NCBI GenBank assembly: GCA_934402055.1
Contig: CAKRTC010000013.1
Span: 1 to 46,620 of the forward strand
Length of the DNA stretch: 46,620 nt
Source of the DNA: an uncultured Lachnospiraceae bacterium
GTDB taxonomy: Bacteria; Bacillota; Clostridia; Lachnospirales; Lachnospiraceae
Reading direction: 5' to 3'
Positions 8,516 through 16,718 of the stretch are shown piece by piece. The stretch's first letter is position 1; every line of letters begins with the position of its first letter. The translations under genes were made by a program, and so were the position numbers. The notes under the pieces are model-generated. The model saw nothing but the letters and a program-made list of their open reading frames with translations. It made no database searches and was not told the DNA's origin.

Positions 8516-8545
8516 TTGACAAAACATATTCGGGGGGGGTAATAT
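8516..8545 (+). promoter_or_regulatory. Promoter with 8-G tract in the -35/-10 spacer
   Basis: TTGACA (8516-8521), an 18-base spacer ending in eight G's (8532-8539), and TAATAT (8540-8545) as a -10. Spacing is close to the 17-base optimum, so this copy should be active. The -35 and early spacer (TTGACAAAA, then TAT and C before the G run) closely match the promoter at 92-123. The next gene begins 118 bases downstream. The leader contains an 8-bp inverted repeat TTTACAAC/GTTGTAAA (8557-8580). A TATAAT at 8617-8622 lacks a convincing -35. Confidence 0.62.
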
Positions 8546-8663
8546 GAAAAAGTAATTTTACAACGAAAACAGGTTGTAAATTAGTTAAAAGACGATAATT
8601 CGGCACACTGTTTGGCTATAATGCACCGAATCTCGCCAATATAGAATAGGGAGGGATAATAGT

Positions 8664-11300
8664 ATGAAAAGAAAATTTTTATGCAGTAAAAAGTTGACGG
8701 CTGTAGCACTCAGCTTGGTTTTAGCGGCTTCACCAGCTATATCGACATCATCTGTATTTGCAGATGAGACAGGCGAGCAGCAAACTGTCGAGCTATCGGT
8801 TGTGGATCGTAGTGAATCTAAGGATGATAATGCCAGAGAAGGTGCAGGAGTTAATAAAGCAGAAAACACTGAATATAATAATCTTTCGATCGGTTCTGAT
8901 GAAAACGAAGGCAAACCAGAAAATAAGCAGAGCGAGGTAAAGGAAGAAAAGAAAACAGAAGAAGTTAAAACAGAGAATTCCAAAACTGAAGATTCAAAAG
9001 ATGAAGTAAAAACAGAAGGTTCTGAAGGCGAAAATAAAGAAGAAGTAAAAGAAAATTCTGACGCAGTGAAGACCGGAGATAATTCGGAAGGCAAAGGGGC
9101 TGAGAAAAAGACAGAAGAGAATGCAGCTAAAGTAAAAGCTGAAGAAACAAATCTTGAAGCTATTATGCAGAAGGTTTCAAAGCTTATAGAAAGCCTTCCT
9201 TCAGTTGAAGAAATAAAGACATACGGAAGCGATACAGAAAAGCTTGCTAAGGTCAATTCAATATTAAATGACATTGCAGAGCTTACGGAGAATAACGGTA
9301 TCGAGCTTACAGATGAGCAGACAGAAATTCTGACTGCTGTAGCAGATGCTGTTAACGGAGCCTCCGCAATGACTCTTGATGCTCAAGAAACTATTAGCGG
9401 AGAAGTTAAGGTAACATCCGATATTGAGATATCACAGGATACAACTGCGAGCTTAACAATTCCATCGGGAAATAATGTTACACTTACAATTGATGAAGGC
9501 GCGATACTTACAAATGTAGCTGGAAAGGATACAATTACTGTTCAATCAGGCGGAACGCTTAATATCATTGGCGGCGGAACAATTGATAATACCTCACACG
9601 CAAGAGCTGCACTTCATAATGAAGGCACAGTAAATGTCGAAGATGCTGAATTTGAGCGTTCAGAAGAAAAAGGAACTTATTCCCCATATTCTAATGGTGG
9701 TAATAGCTATTATACTGTTTACAACAAAGGAACCTTAACCGTTGAAGATGGATGTTTTGAAAACAATGGTGGGTTTTCAAGTATGTTGTGTAATGAAGGA
9801 AAATTACATATCAAAGATGGTGAATTTCACGGAGGTGTAAATACAATAAAGAATGAAGGAACACTTACTATAGAAGATGGTATTTTTGATAATTCTGCAC
9901 AGGCAGTTATTTTGAATTGGAATGAAATTACTATTAACGGTGGAACATTTGAACCAAATGATCCGGGGTATGCTTCTGTCATGAATGGATCTTGGGATGA
10001 TGAAGGCATTGTTAATATAAATGGTGGTGAATTTGCGGGATCCATAATAGGTTATGGCTATTATGGAACTAGTAGAAATTGTAATGGAAAGTTCATTAAT
10101 ATAAATAATGGTCATTTCTGGGACTACATTGAAGCTGCTGAAGATGTTTCTTTAAGTATAACAGGTGGTGAATTTGAAACGGATGCTTACATTAGCGTAA
10201 AGCATAATGCTAAGAAAATAAACATATCAGCTGAACCTGAACAAACAGGAAAGAGTTTTATTGGTTGGTTTGATGCTGATTCAAATGCATACATCGGAAA
10301 TGTGCCTGCAACCGACGCTAAATATAAACCTATATATATAGAAAATAAAGTTACATCAAATTCAACAGCTGATGTTCCTTCAGAAAATGCAGCTGACACT
10401 ACAGTGAGCGATGCAGTAGCTGAAATTATTAAAAATAACGGAAGCGGTACGTCTGATGTTGAGATTAAGACTGATGAGAGTGATCTTGGAAGTAAGATAA
10501 AGTCTGCTATTGCATCAGGTAAACCTATCGGAACTCAGATGGATCTTTCAAGTGTCAGTGAGGCATCACTTCCTGAAGCTGAGCTTAAAGCAATTAAGGA
10601 GCTCGCCGGAAACGGTACTCTTGCACTTTTCACTGATATCTCAATCGGTATGACTATCGAAGGAATTACGGTTGCTAATATCACTAAGCTTCCTGGCAAG
10701 ATAGATATCACTATGGATATCCCAGTAGCTCTTCAGTCAGGAAACCGTAGCTTCAGTGTTATAAGAATGCATAACGGTAAGGCTGAGCTGCTTCCGGCTA
10801 CGGTTATTGCAGGCGGAACAAAGGTAAGCTTCCAGACAGACAGATTCTCGACTTATGCACTTATTTATAGTGATATTCCAAACGGAGAATCAGTTACGAG
10901 AAACTCAGAAAGAACAAGAAGCACAGCTAATGACGGTACATGGTTACAGGACAATAACGGCTGGTGGTTCAGAGAGACTGACGGAAGCTATCCTAAGGAT
11001 CAGTGGTTTGAGTGCACATGGAATGGAACAGACAGTTGGTATCATTTCAATGCAAATGGTTATGCTGACTGCGGATGGTTCACAGATAAAGATGGACAGA
11101 GATACTTCCTCCATGATCAGCATGACGGAAAGTTTGGATTCATGTACACGGGCTGGAACCAGATAAGCGGACAGTGGTATTATTTCAATACTGTAACAAA
11201 GGCCGGTGCATCTGCAATTGCGTCAAAGGGTTCACTTGTTACAAATGGCATGACACCTGACGGCTACAAAGTCGATGCAAACGGCGCATGGGTTAAATAA
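8664..11300 (+). CDS. Secreted beta-helix surface protein with C-terminal cell-wall-binding repeats
   Basis: An 878-residue exported protein. The start is ATG 8664 with RBS AGGGAGGG. A Sec signal peptide covers residues 1 to about 33 (cleavage near VFA-DE). A Glu/Lys-rich low-complexity region (about 65-165) probably forms a stalk or coiled coil. Residues about 240-510 repeat motifs such as GGTF, VEDGCFENNGG, INGGEF and ITGGEFETD, typical of right-handed parallel beta-helices in adhesins and polysaccharide-binding proteins. A beta-rich domain follows (about 590-735), then from residue 758 aromatic Gly-rich repeats (NNGWWFRETDG, SWYHFNANGYADCGWFTD, GWNQISGQWYYF) of the cell-wall/choline-binding type. 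Likely role is a non-covalently wall-attached adhesin or glycan-binding protein. No catalytic motif was recognised. It stands alone behind a poly-G promoter. Confidence 0.88.
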   Translation: MKRKFLCSKKLTAVALSLVLAASPAISTSSVFADETGEQQTVELSVVDRSESKDDNAREGAGVNKAENTEYNNLSIGSDENEGKPENKQSEVKEEKKTEEVKTENSKTEDSKDEVKTEGSEGENKEEVKENSDAVKTGDNSEGKGAEKKTEENAAKVKAEETNLEAIMQKVSKLIESLPSVEEIKTYGSDTEKLAKVNSILNDIAELTENNGIELTDEQTEILTAVADAVNGASAMTLDAQETISGEVKVTSDIEISQDTTASLTIPSGNNVTLTIDEGAILTNVAGKDTITVQSGGTLNIIGGGTIDNTSHARAALHNEGTVNVEDAEFERSEEKGTYSPYSNGGNSYYTVYNKGTLTVEDGCFENNGGFSSMLCNEGKLHIKDGEFHGGVNTIKNEGTLTIEDGIFDNSAQAVILNWNEITINGGTFEPNDPGYASVMNGSWDDEGIVNINGGEFAGSIIGYGYYGTSRNCNGKFININNGHFWDYIEAAEDVSLSITGGEFETDAYISVKHNAKKINISAEPEQTGKSFIGWFDADSNAYIGNVPATDAKYKPIYIENKVTSNSTADVPSENAADTTVSDAVAEIIKNNGSGTSDVEIKTDESDLGSKIKSAIASGKPIGTQMDLSSVSEASLPEAELKAIKELAGNGTLALFTDISIGMTIEGITVANITKLPGKIDITMDIPVALQSGNRSFSVIRMHNGKAELLPATVIAGGTKVSFQTDRFSTYALIYSDIPNGESVTRNSERTRSTANDGTWLQDNNGWWFRETDGSYPKDQWFECTWNGTDSWYHFNANGYADCGWFTDKDGQRYFLHDQHDGKFGFMYTGWNQISGQWYYFNTVTKAGASAIASKGSLVTNGMTPDGYKVDANGAWVK

Positions 11301-11390
11301 ATCTTTTAGAAGATATATTTGTGTTAGAATGTATCATAACTACATCAACACATATACATGATTTCTTGAACAATAATCAGAATTTAATTG

Positions 11391-11425
11391 GGAGGCTGAT
11401 GCAAAACACATCAGTCTCCTTATTC
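11391..11425 (+). terminator. Intrinsic terminator after the surface protein gene
   Basis: GGAGGCTGATG (11391-11401) pairs with CATCAGTCTCC (11409-11419) with one G-T wobble around a seven-base loop, followed by TTATTC. It lies 91 bases after the stop. Its sequence resembles the recurring island hairpins at 13292-13315 and 15162-15185. Confidence 0.65.
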
Positions 11426-11436
11426 ATTTCTGATGT

Positions 11437-11480
11437 AGGATGCGGTCAGATGCATCAAAATTCCGGGAACTCACATTGAA
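11437..11480 (+). repeat. Island intergenic hairpin element, copy 1 (degenerate)
   Basis: AGGATGCGGTCAGATGCATC at 11437-11456 is a shortened version of the hairpin found intact at 15162-15185. GGGAACTCAC follows at 11465-11474, corresponding to GGAAGTTCAC in the other copies. It precedes the AAA ATPase gene. Confidence 0.5.
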
Positions 11481-11509
11481 GTTTCTTAAAAATAAAAACA
11501 AAAAACACG

Positions 11510-11538
11510 TTGATATTTTCTAAAACGCAGCATACAAT
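11510..11538 (+). promoter_or_regulatory. Promoter of AAA ATPase gene
   Basis: TTGATA (11510-11515), a 17-base spacer and TACAAT (11533-11538) make a good sigma-A type promoter. It ends 52 bases before the start codon at 11591, and RBS GAGGAGGGG precedes the gene. Confidence 0.65.
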
Positions 11539-11590
11539 GAGGATATAAGAAAATAAAAACGGAAACTCTGTTTTTAGAGGAGGGGAACCA

Positions 11591-12742
11591 ATGAAAATAC
11601 TCCGCATCACCGCACAAGGACTCCCATTATTCAAAAAAGATTTGGATATTTGCTTTTATACGCAGCAACGTGTTTGTGAAGAAGATAAAGATAACCTTTA
11701 CCATTTGACGGATAACTACTATCTCCATTCTGCCTGTGCTTTTATTGGAATTAACGCATCCGGCAAGACCTCTGTATTAAAGGTCATTAACTTGGCCTTG
11801 AATATTTTAAAAAATGAGCCCATAAATCATGTAGAGGAAAAAAGCATTCTTGGCGGAACGAAGAAAGCTACAATCAGCACCTATTTTTATGATAAGCGCA
11901 ATTATGTCTGCTGTTTGGAAACCGTAATTGCAGCAAAGAAATCGAAAACCGGGGAATATGTGTATTCGATTCTGTCTGAAAGCCTTTTTGAAAAAAACAT
12001 TACAAGCGTTAAGTCGAAAAAGTATCTGACGGATTTTACGGGAATGAAGCCTGTAGAACAGCGCAATAGCGATGAAGCATACCTTTCTGATGATGTAAGC
12101 TTTATTATTGCACATAATAAAAAAGTAAATGATACAGTGGAAATATTCAGCCTGCTTTCCTATACGAATGTGAATGTACTTCCGTTTACCGAAGATATCC
12201 CATTGGAGGTAATTGCGTTTCTTGACCCTACTATTGAGAAATTGTGCTTTGAGGAGGCAGAGGGAAAAACATTTATCCACTTGAAGTTTAAGGATGAAGA
12301 GGAGATCATCCTGAATAATGCAGCAGACCTTGAGCAGTATTTGTCCTCCGGTACAATTAAGGGCATTATCACATTCTCCATGGTGAATGAGGCACTTCGT
12401 TCGGGTGGCTATCTTCTGGTAGATGAAATTGAGAATCATTTCAACAAGGAAATTGTAACGACCTTAATGCGCTTCTTTATGGACAGCCGACTGAATAAAA
12501 ACGGCGGAACGCTTATTTTTACTACACATTATCCGGAACTGTTGGATGAATATGACCGAAATGATGGAATCTGTATTGTAAGAAACCGCAATGGCATTAC
12601 AGCAGAGAATTTAAGCTATATATTGAAACGTAATGATATTAAAAAGAGTGATGCCTATCAGAGCGGCTTCCTTGAGGGAACAACGCCGGCATATGAAGCG
12701 TATATGCGCTTGAAGAAAAGTCTGGCTGCTTCGATTAACTAA
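11591..12742 (+). CDS. AAA family ATPase (AAA_15/AAA_21, OLD-like)
   Basis: A 383-residue ABC/SMC-like ATPase of the kind found in overcoming-lysogenisation-defect and other phage-defence modules. Seen: Walker A GINASGKT at about residues 54-61, Walker B YLLVDEIENHF at about 274-284 and the H-loop region FTTHYPELLDE at about 307-317. Between the Walker motifs is a long insertion typical of this group instead of transmembrane segments. There is no TOPRIM domain in this chain, so any nuclease partner would be a separate gene. The gene after it is only an 11-codon stub with an excellent RBS, suggesting the partner has been deleted. Function as part of a defence or DNA-repair system is inference from family. 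Confidence 0.85.
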   Translation: MKILRITAQGLPLFKKDLDICFYTQQRVCEEDKDNLYHLTDNYYLHSACAFIGINASGKTSVLKVINLALNILKNEPINHVEEKSILGGTKKATISTYFYDKRNYVCCLETVIAAKKSKTGEYVYSILSESLFEKNITSVKSKKYLTDFTGMKPVEQRNSDEAYLSDDVSFIIAHNKKVNDTVEIFSLLSYTNVNVLPFTEDIPLEVIAFLDPTIEKLCFEEAEGKTFIHLKFKDEEEIILNNAADLEQYLSSGTIKGIITFSMVNEALRSGGYLLVDEIENHFNKEIVTTLMRFFMDSRLNKNGGTLIFTTHYPELLDEYDRNDGICIVRNRNGITAENLSYILKRNDIKKSDAYQSGFLEGTTPAYEAYMRLKKSLAASIN

Positions 12743-12754
12743 GGAGGCAGCAGA

Positions 12755-12868
12755 ATGAAGTTGGCAAAATCAGTAATCCTCAGACATTGATGAAATCCAT
12801 AAAAGAATATCGCAGAACAGCAAATATCCTTAGAGGAGAATACAGCTTATCTGATTTGTTGAGATGAT
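12755..12868 (+). pseudogene. Deletion remnant of the gene downstream of the AAA ATPase
   Basis: AAGGAGG at 12741-12747 is ideally placed before ATG 12755, but the frame stops after MKLAKSVILRH (TGA 12788-12790). In another frame, an open segment ends at 12866 with TANILRGEYSLSDLLR followed by TGA; it reads like the tail of a real protein. The simplest reading is an internal deletion that joined the first codons of one gene to the last codons of the same or another. No product can be named. Confidence 0.4.
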
Positions 12869-12915
12869 CCGACAATTTGCAATGACTGAGCAAGAGTTTA
12901 AGGAGGTGCTTAATA

Positions 12916-13143
12916 ATGTGTTATCTTGTAGCCAAAGATCGTAATGCACATGGTTGTTTTGCTCTGAAAACGGCTCATGGAAAGCATCTGGTTGAATTAA
13001 AGAGGGAACTGAATGATGCAGTTGGGTATAAGGGGGTACAGCTTGTGACAATCAGCAGACCGACAGCCTATGGTGAGTATGCACCGTATCATTTTGTGGA
13101 TACAGAGAAAGAATTTAAGACACTTGTAAAAGGGCTTCGTTAG
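12916..13143 (+). CDS. Small conserved hypothetical protein
   Basis: A 75-residue soluble protein beginning MCYLVAKDRNAHGCFALKT, with RBS AAGGAGG at 12900-12906. I recognise it as similar to small uncharacterised proteins of Lachnospiraceae (possibly DUF6718), but not firmly. It has no signal peptide or TM segment, and two Cys (C2 and C14). It sits between the AAA ATPase locus and the AAA/PD-(D/E)XK gene. Confidence 0.65.
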   Translation: MCYLVAKDRNAHGCFALKTAHGKHLVELKRELNDAVGYKGVQLVTISRPTAYGEYAPYHFVDTEKEFKTLVKGLR

Positions 13144-13478
13144 TATGTTGACTTTCGATAAAACAAACGTGATTATTGCTTAAGCCTGACACGACGCTAA
13201 GAACAAGACTTCGTAAGTTTGCTGAGTGGTACATAGAGTTTTATTTGGATAAGTGATGCGATATAATCAATTTACGGCGCATCTGTGTGTGGAGGATGCA
13301 GTCAGATGCGTCCTCTTCGCGGTATTTTGATGGTATAGTGTTATAGCTGAAGATCAGGGAGTAAATCCGGAAGTAATCTAGAGCTAATTTTTGGGGAAGT
13401 TCACGAAGAACACGAGATTCATGGTATCATAGAGGCAATGAAAAGTCTGTGCATGGGTACATGAGAGGAGCCGCAGAG
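13144..13478. other. Intergenic stretch with gene fragments and repeat copy 2
   Basis: About 335 bases without an intact gene. A 12-codon ORF (13145-13183, MLTFDKTNVIIA) is followed by an open frame without a start (13179-13256) that reads LRTRLRKFAEWYIEFYLDK and stops. This resembles a gene head joined to a gene tail, like the stub at 12755. Next is the island hairpin at 13292-13315, then GGGGAAGTTCAC near 13393-13404. A TATCAT near 13426 may be the -10 of the next gene, without a clear -35. Confidence 0.4.
13292..13315 (+). repeat. Island intergenic hairpin element, copy 2
   Basis: GAGGATGCA (13292-13300), loop GTCAGA, TGCGTCCTC (13307-13315): the same hairpin as copy 3 with one change that becomes a G-T wobble, so pairing is kept. 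It precedes the AAA/PD-(D/E)XK gene. A run of three T's in the next 20 bases gives weak terminator character. Confidence 0.6.
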
Positions 13479-15149
13479 ATGAAAGAAATGAATATTCCCG
13501 TTGGAGTTTCAAATTTTGAAGAAATTCGCAAAAATGGGTGTTACTATATTGATAAATCGGGACTTATTGTAGAATTGCTCAGTAGAACCGGAACGAAAGT
13601 GACGCTGATCACTCGTCCTCGACGATTCGGTAAGACATTGGGTATGAGTATGCTGGAAAGCTTCTTTGACATCCGTAAAGACAGCAAAGAATTGTTTGAG
13701 GGACTTGAAATTGCGAACCATCAGACATTATGCGATGAGTGGATGAACCGTTATCCGACAGTCTTTGTTTCATTTCGACAGGTAGACGGTCTGGATTTTA
13801 CCGGGGCATATGATATGCTCACATGGGTTATCTCCGAACTATATAAAAAGTATCTGTATCTGCTGGATAGCGACAAGATAGACAGTAGTGATAAGGATGT
13901 TGCTAAACAGTTAGTGCGGGGAAATGCTTCTTTGAAGGATACGAAAGGAAGCTTGCTGCTGCTCACAAGGATGATGCAGCAGCATTACGAAAAACCTGTG
14001 ATCCTACTTATAGATGAGTATGATGTACCCGTAGCAAAAGCAAACAACAATGGTTACTATAATGAAATGCTTGATGTCATGAAGGGCTTGATGCAGGCAC
14101 TGAAGGACAATCAGGCACTTTGCTTTGCAGTTGTTACAGGCTGCTTAAAGATTGCGAAAGAGAGTATCTTTACCGGAACCAATAATTTTGTATCGGACAC
14201 TATTACAAACTCACGCTTGAACGAATATTTTGGCTTTGTGCAAAGTGAGGTCAATCAGTTATTAAAAGATACCGACCTGACAGAGCAGACTGAAAATATC
14301 AAGAAATGGTATGACGGATACCATTTCGGTGACTTTGATGTTTACTGCCCGTGGGATGTAATGAATTATTTGCTGGAACTGCAGCACAATCCGAAGGCCA
14401 AGCCAATCAGCTACTGGAAGAACACCAGTGATAATGCCATCATCCGTTCCTTTATTGACTATGCGGGAAGCACAATCACAAATAAACTCGAAACGCTGAT
14501 GGCCGGCGGCTGCATTGTTCAGCGTGTGGATGAAAATCTGAGCTATGATTATTTGCATTCTTCGGAAGACAATCTTTGGAGTATGCTGTACCTGACAGGA
14601 TACTTGACTAAAGCACGTGAAGACGATTATAAGGGTGAATTGCCGGATGGCATGCTTGCACTTATGATTCCGAATGCAGAAATCAAAGAGATTTTTGAAA
14701 CAACGGTCATCAAATGGTTCGATGATAGTACGAGAAAATTGAATCGAAATGCGCTGTTTGATGCAGTCTGGAACGGTGACAGTGAGAGCATTACAAAAGA
14801 AATGAATGCTCTGCTCCGGCGTACTATCAGCTATCATGACTATCGGGAAGATTTTTACCATGCTTTTCTTGCGGGTATTTTTACAGGTGCCGGATATATG
14901 GTAGACTCCAACAAGGAGCATGGAGAAGGCCGGAGCGATGTGGTTGTATATGATTCCATCAATGCCCGCGTTGCAATCTTTGAAGCAAAGTACACGAAGG
15001 TACTGGAAAATCTGGAGAACGAATGTGATATTGCTTTGCAGCAAATTGACGATCGGATGTACGCAAAGGAGTATGAGGATGACTACGATCAGATTCTTTG
15101 CTATGGTATTTCCTTCTTTAAGAAACGCTGCAAGGTAAAGAAAAAGTGA
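13479..15149 (+). CDS. AAA-ATPase-like / PD-(D/E)XK nuclease domain protein
   Basis: A 556-residue protein of the paralogous AAA-ATPase-like (PF09820) plus PD-(D/E)XK (PF08011) family, abundant in gut anaerobes and of unknown role. I chose ATG 13479 because AGAGGAG (13464-13470) is eight bases upstream; the ATG at 13449 has no RBS. Seen: family start PVGVSNFEEIRKNGCYYIDK, an atypical P-loop RPRRFGKT (about residues 45-53), Walker B ILLIDEYDVP (about 174-183), a central helical region, and the C-terminal nuclease core GRSDVVVY...IFEAKY (about 483-503) with the Asp and Glu-x-Lys of the active site. It is followed by hairpin copy 3. Restriction-like or mobile-element functions are proposed for the family but unproven. 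Confidence 0.9.
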   Translation: MKEMNIPVGVSNFEEIRKNGCYYIDKSGLIVELLSRTGTKVTLITRPRRFGKTLGMSMLESFFDIRKDSKELFEGLEIANHQTLCDEWMNRYPTVFVSFRQVDGLDFTGAYDMLTWVISELYKKYLYLLDSDKIDSSDKDVAKQLVRGNASLKDTKGSLLLLTRMMQQHYEKPVILLIDEYDVPVAKANNNGYYNEMLDVMKGLMQALKDNQALCFAVVTGCLKIAKESIFTGTNNFVSDTITNSRLNEYFGFVQSEVNQLLKDTDLTEQTENIKKWYDGYHFGDFDVYCPWDVMNYLLELQHNPKAKPISYWKNTSDNAIIRSFIDYAGSTITNKLETLMAGGCIVQRVDENLSYDYLHSSEDNLWSMLYLTGYLTKAREDDYKGELPDGMLALMIPNAEIKEIFETTVIKWFDDSTRKLNRNALFDAVWNGDSESITKEMNALLRRTISYHDYREDFYHAFLAGIFTGAGYMVDSNKEHGEGRSDVVVYDSINARVAIFEAKYTKVLENLENECDIALQQIDDRMYAKEYEDDYDQILCYGISFFKKRCKVKKK

Positions 15150-15161
15150 AAGCAATGTGGG

Positions 15162-15189
15162 GAGGATGCAGTCAGATGCATCCTCTTTT
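15162..15189 (+). repeat. Island intergenic hairpin element, copy 3 / terminator
   Basis: GAGGATGCA (15162-15170), loop GTCAGA and TGCATCCTC (15177-15185) form a perfect 9-bp stem followed by TTTTC, so this copy should terminate transcription from the gene ending at 15149. GGAAGTTCAC recurs about 35 bases downstream (15221-15230). Copies 1 and 2 are at 11437 and 13292. Confidence 0.7.
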
Positions 15190-15241
15190 CGGCATTTTGA
15201 GTTTATATAATAATTCGCTGGAAGTTCACAATAAAGTATTC

Positions 15242-15270
15242 TTGACCTTTTCTCTCTCCTTTCTTATAAT
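15242..15270 (+). promoter_or_regulatory. Promoter of first AlbA_2 gene
   Basis: TTGACC (15242-15247), a 17-base pyrimidine-rich spacer and a consensus TATAAT (15265-15270). RBS GAAAGGAA precedes ATG 15306. Confidence 0.75.
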
Positions 15271-15305
15271 TGTGAAAGAAAGTAAAAGAAAGAAAGGAAC
15301 GAATT

Positions 15306-16628
15306 ATGTTGTCATTTGAGAATCAGAACATAGAATTTAAGCAGGAATTTGTTCCGGACATTCGTAAAGAAGTGATTGGGTTTGCAAATGCAGATGGCGG
15401 TACAATTTACCTTGGAGTCAGAAAAGACGGAATGATTTTGGGCATTGATAATCCGGATGACACTATGCTCAAGGTCGCGAATTCATTGAAAGATACAATT
15501 TCACCTGATGTTATGCCTTTTGTCAAGGTCAATACAACTGAAACTGATGGAAAACAGCTTATTGAAATTGATGTAACTACAGGAACAAACCGTCCTTATT
15601 ATCTAAGGGATAAAGGATTAAAACCCGGTGGAGTATATGTCAGAAAGGGGAGTTCAACTCAGCCTATGACAGAAGAAGGAATACGTGAGATGCTGCTGCA
15701 AAACAGTGGCAGATCTTATGAAAGCTGTAGGAGTATGAATCAGGACTTGACTTTCAATACTTTGCAGGCAGAGATGCAGCTCAGATCTATCGAGCTTGGA
15801 CACTCACAGATGCAGACACTTAAGCTTATTGGCGATGATGGGCTTTATACCAATCTTGCTCTGCTGTTGTCGGATCAATGTGAGACAACAACTAAAGTAG
15901 CACTGTTTCAGGGGACTGACAAAGAGGTTTTCCGTGACCGTAAGGAATTCGGCGGATCTATATTAAAGCAGCTTGAAGATGTGTATAGTTTTCTCGATTT
16001 TATTAACAAAACAAAGGCAACATTTTCAGGATTATATCGCAATGATGAGAGAGACTATCCTGTTGAAGCATTACGAGAAGCATTGTTGAACAGTATTATT
16101 CATAGGGATTATTCATTCAGCGGAAGTAATCTGATCAATGTTTATGACGATAGGATCGAGTTCGTTTCGCTTGGGGGACTGGTTCAGGGACTTGAGCTTA
16201 AGTCAATTTTCCTTGGTGTCTCACAATCAAGGAATCCTTATCTGGCATCGGTTTTCTATAGAATGAAATTGATCGAGAGCTATGGCACTGGAATCAGTAA
16301 GATCGAACGTTCGTATAGGAATGATCGCATGAAGCCGGAGTTTGAGACTGCGAAGGGTGTTTTCCGTGTTACGCTTCCCAACAGAAATGAGGACGTGGTA
16401 TCTTATACCAAGCCTATTATTAATGAACGTAGTTTTCCTTATACATCTAATGCTGAAAATGTCATAGTTAAGTATGCCCATGATAACGGATGTATAACGA
16501 GGAGAGAAGTTGAGGACTTGCTCAGTGTAGGAACAACGAAAGCATGCCGTTTGCTGAAAGAACTATGCGAAGCTGATATTCTGAAAAAAAACGGCAGCGG
16601 AAGAACCAGTGCCTATGTGGTTAAATGA
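15306..16628 (+). CDS. AlbA_2 (Schlafen-like) / HATPase_c_4 protein, first of pair
   Basis: A 440-residue protein of the family often annotated as a RecG-like or putative transcriptional regulator. Residues about 5-130 form an AlbA_2 (Schlafen AlbA) domain: NIEFKQEFVPDIRKEVIGFA, NADGGTIYLGV and the GGVYVRKGSST segment. A GHKL-like ATPase C-terminal domain follows (YPVEALREALLNSIIHRDYS, then a GTGI motif at about residue 327), then a winged-helix segment at the C-terminus (VIVKYAHDNGCITRREVEDL). Schlafen-type AlbA_2 domains occur in RNA- or DNA-processing and defence proteins; this protein's biochemical activity is not known. It has its own strong promoter, and a paralogue follows 90 bases downstream. 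Confidence 0.85.
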   Translation: MLSFENQNIEFKQEFVPDIRKEVIGFANADGGTIYLGVRKDGMILGIDNPDDTMLKVANSLKDTISPDVMPFVKVNTTETDGKQLIEIDVTTGTNRPYYLRDKGLKPGGVYVRKGSSTQPMTEEGIREMLLQNSGRSYESCRSMNQDLTFNTLQAEMQLRSIELGHSQMQTLKLIGDDGLYTNLALLLSDQCETTTKVALFQGTDKEVFRDRKEFGGSILKQLEDVYSFLDFINKTKATFSGLYRNDERDYPVEALREALLNSIIHRDYSFSGSNLINVYDDRIEFVSLGGLVQGLELKSIFLGVSQSRNPYLASVFYRMKLIESYGTGISKIERSYRNDRMKPEFETAKGVFRVTLPNRNEDVVSYTKPIINERSFPYTSNAENVIVKYAHDNGCITRREVEDLLSVGTTKACRLLKELCEADILKKNGSGRTSAYVVK

Positions 16629-16718
16629 TTCTTTCGGTAGGCATACCAAAAGAGCTGCTTAAATCAATGCGGCCAAATATCTTTTGACCATTTTAGTTAA
16701 TAGAAAGCGAGGGGAATT

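Larger units (their letters stand above)
7537..8663. other. Long non-coding interval with mobile-element debris and a promoter
   Basis: About 1.1 kb without an intact gene. It holds an IS66-type TnpA remnant (7876-8172). In front of that is an inverted repeat GCGCGATT/AATCGCGC (7814-7821 and 7841-7848) with partly repeated GCACGAAT. After it come a 12-bp perfect hairpin (8417-8443) and the poly-G promoter of the surface protein. GAACTATT at 7548-7555 and AATAGTTC at 8478-8485 are inverted to each other and could be degenerate element ends, though eight bases is weak evidence. Short ORFs here, such as 7703-7894, have no RBS or recognisable product. Confidence 0.6.

Noticed and set aside
8585..9274. 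Long minus-strand ORF (229 codons), Ser/Phe-rich
   Set aside because: It is the antisense of the Glu/Lys-rich stalk of the surface protein; GAA/AAA codons read backwards give TTC/TTT. No RBS or recognisable domain.
14262..15155. Minus-strand ORF of 297 codons
   Set aside because: Opposite the conserved AAA/PD-(D/E)XK gene, with no motif, no RBS and low-complexity Ile/Cys content.
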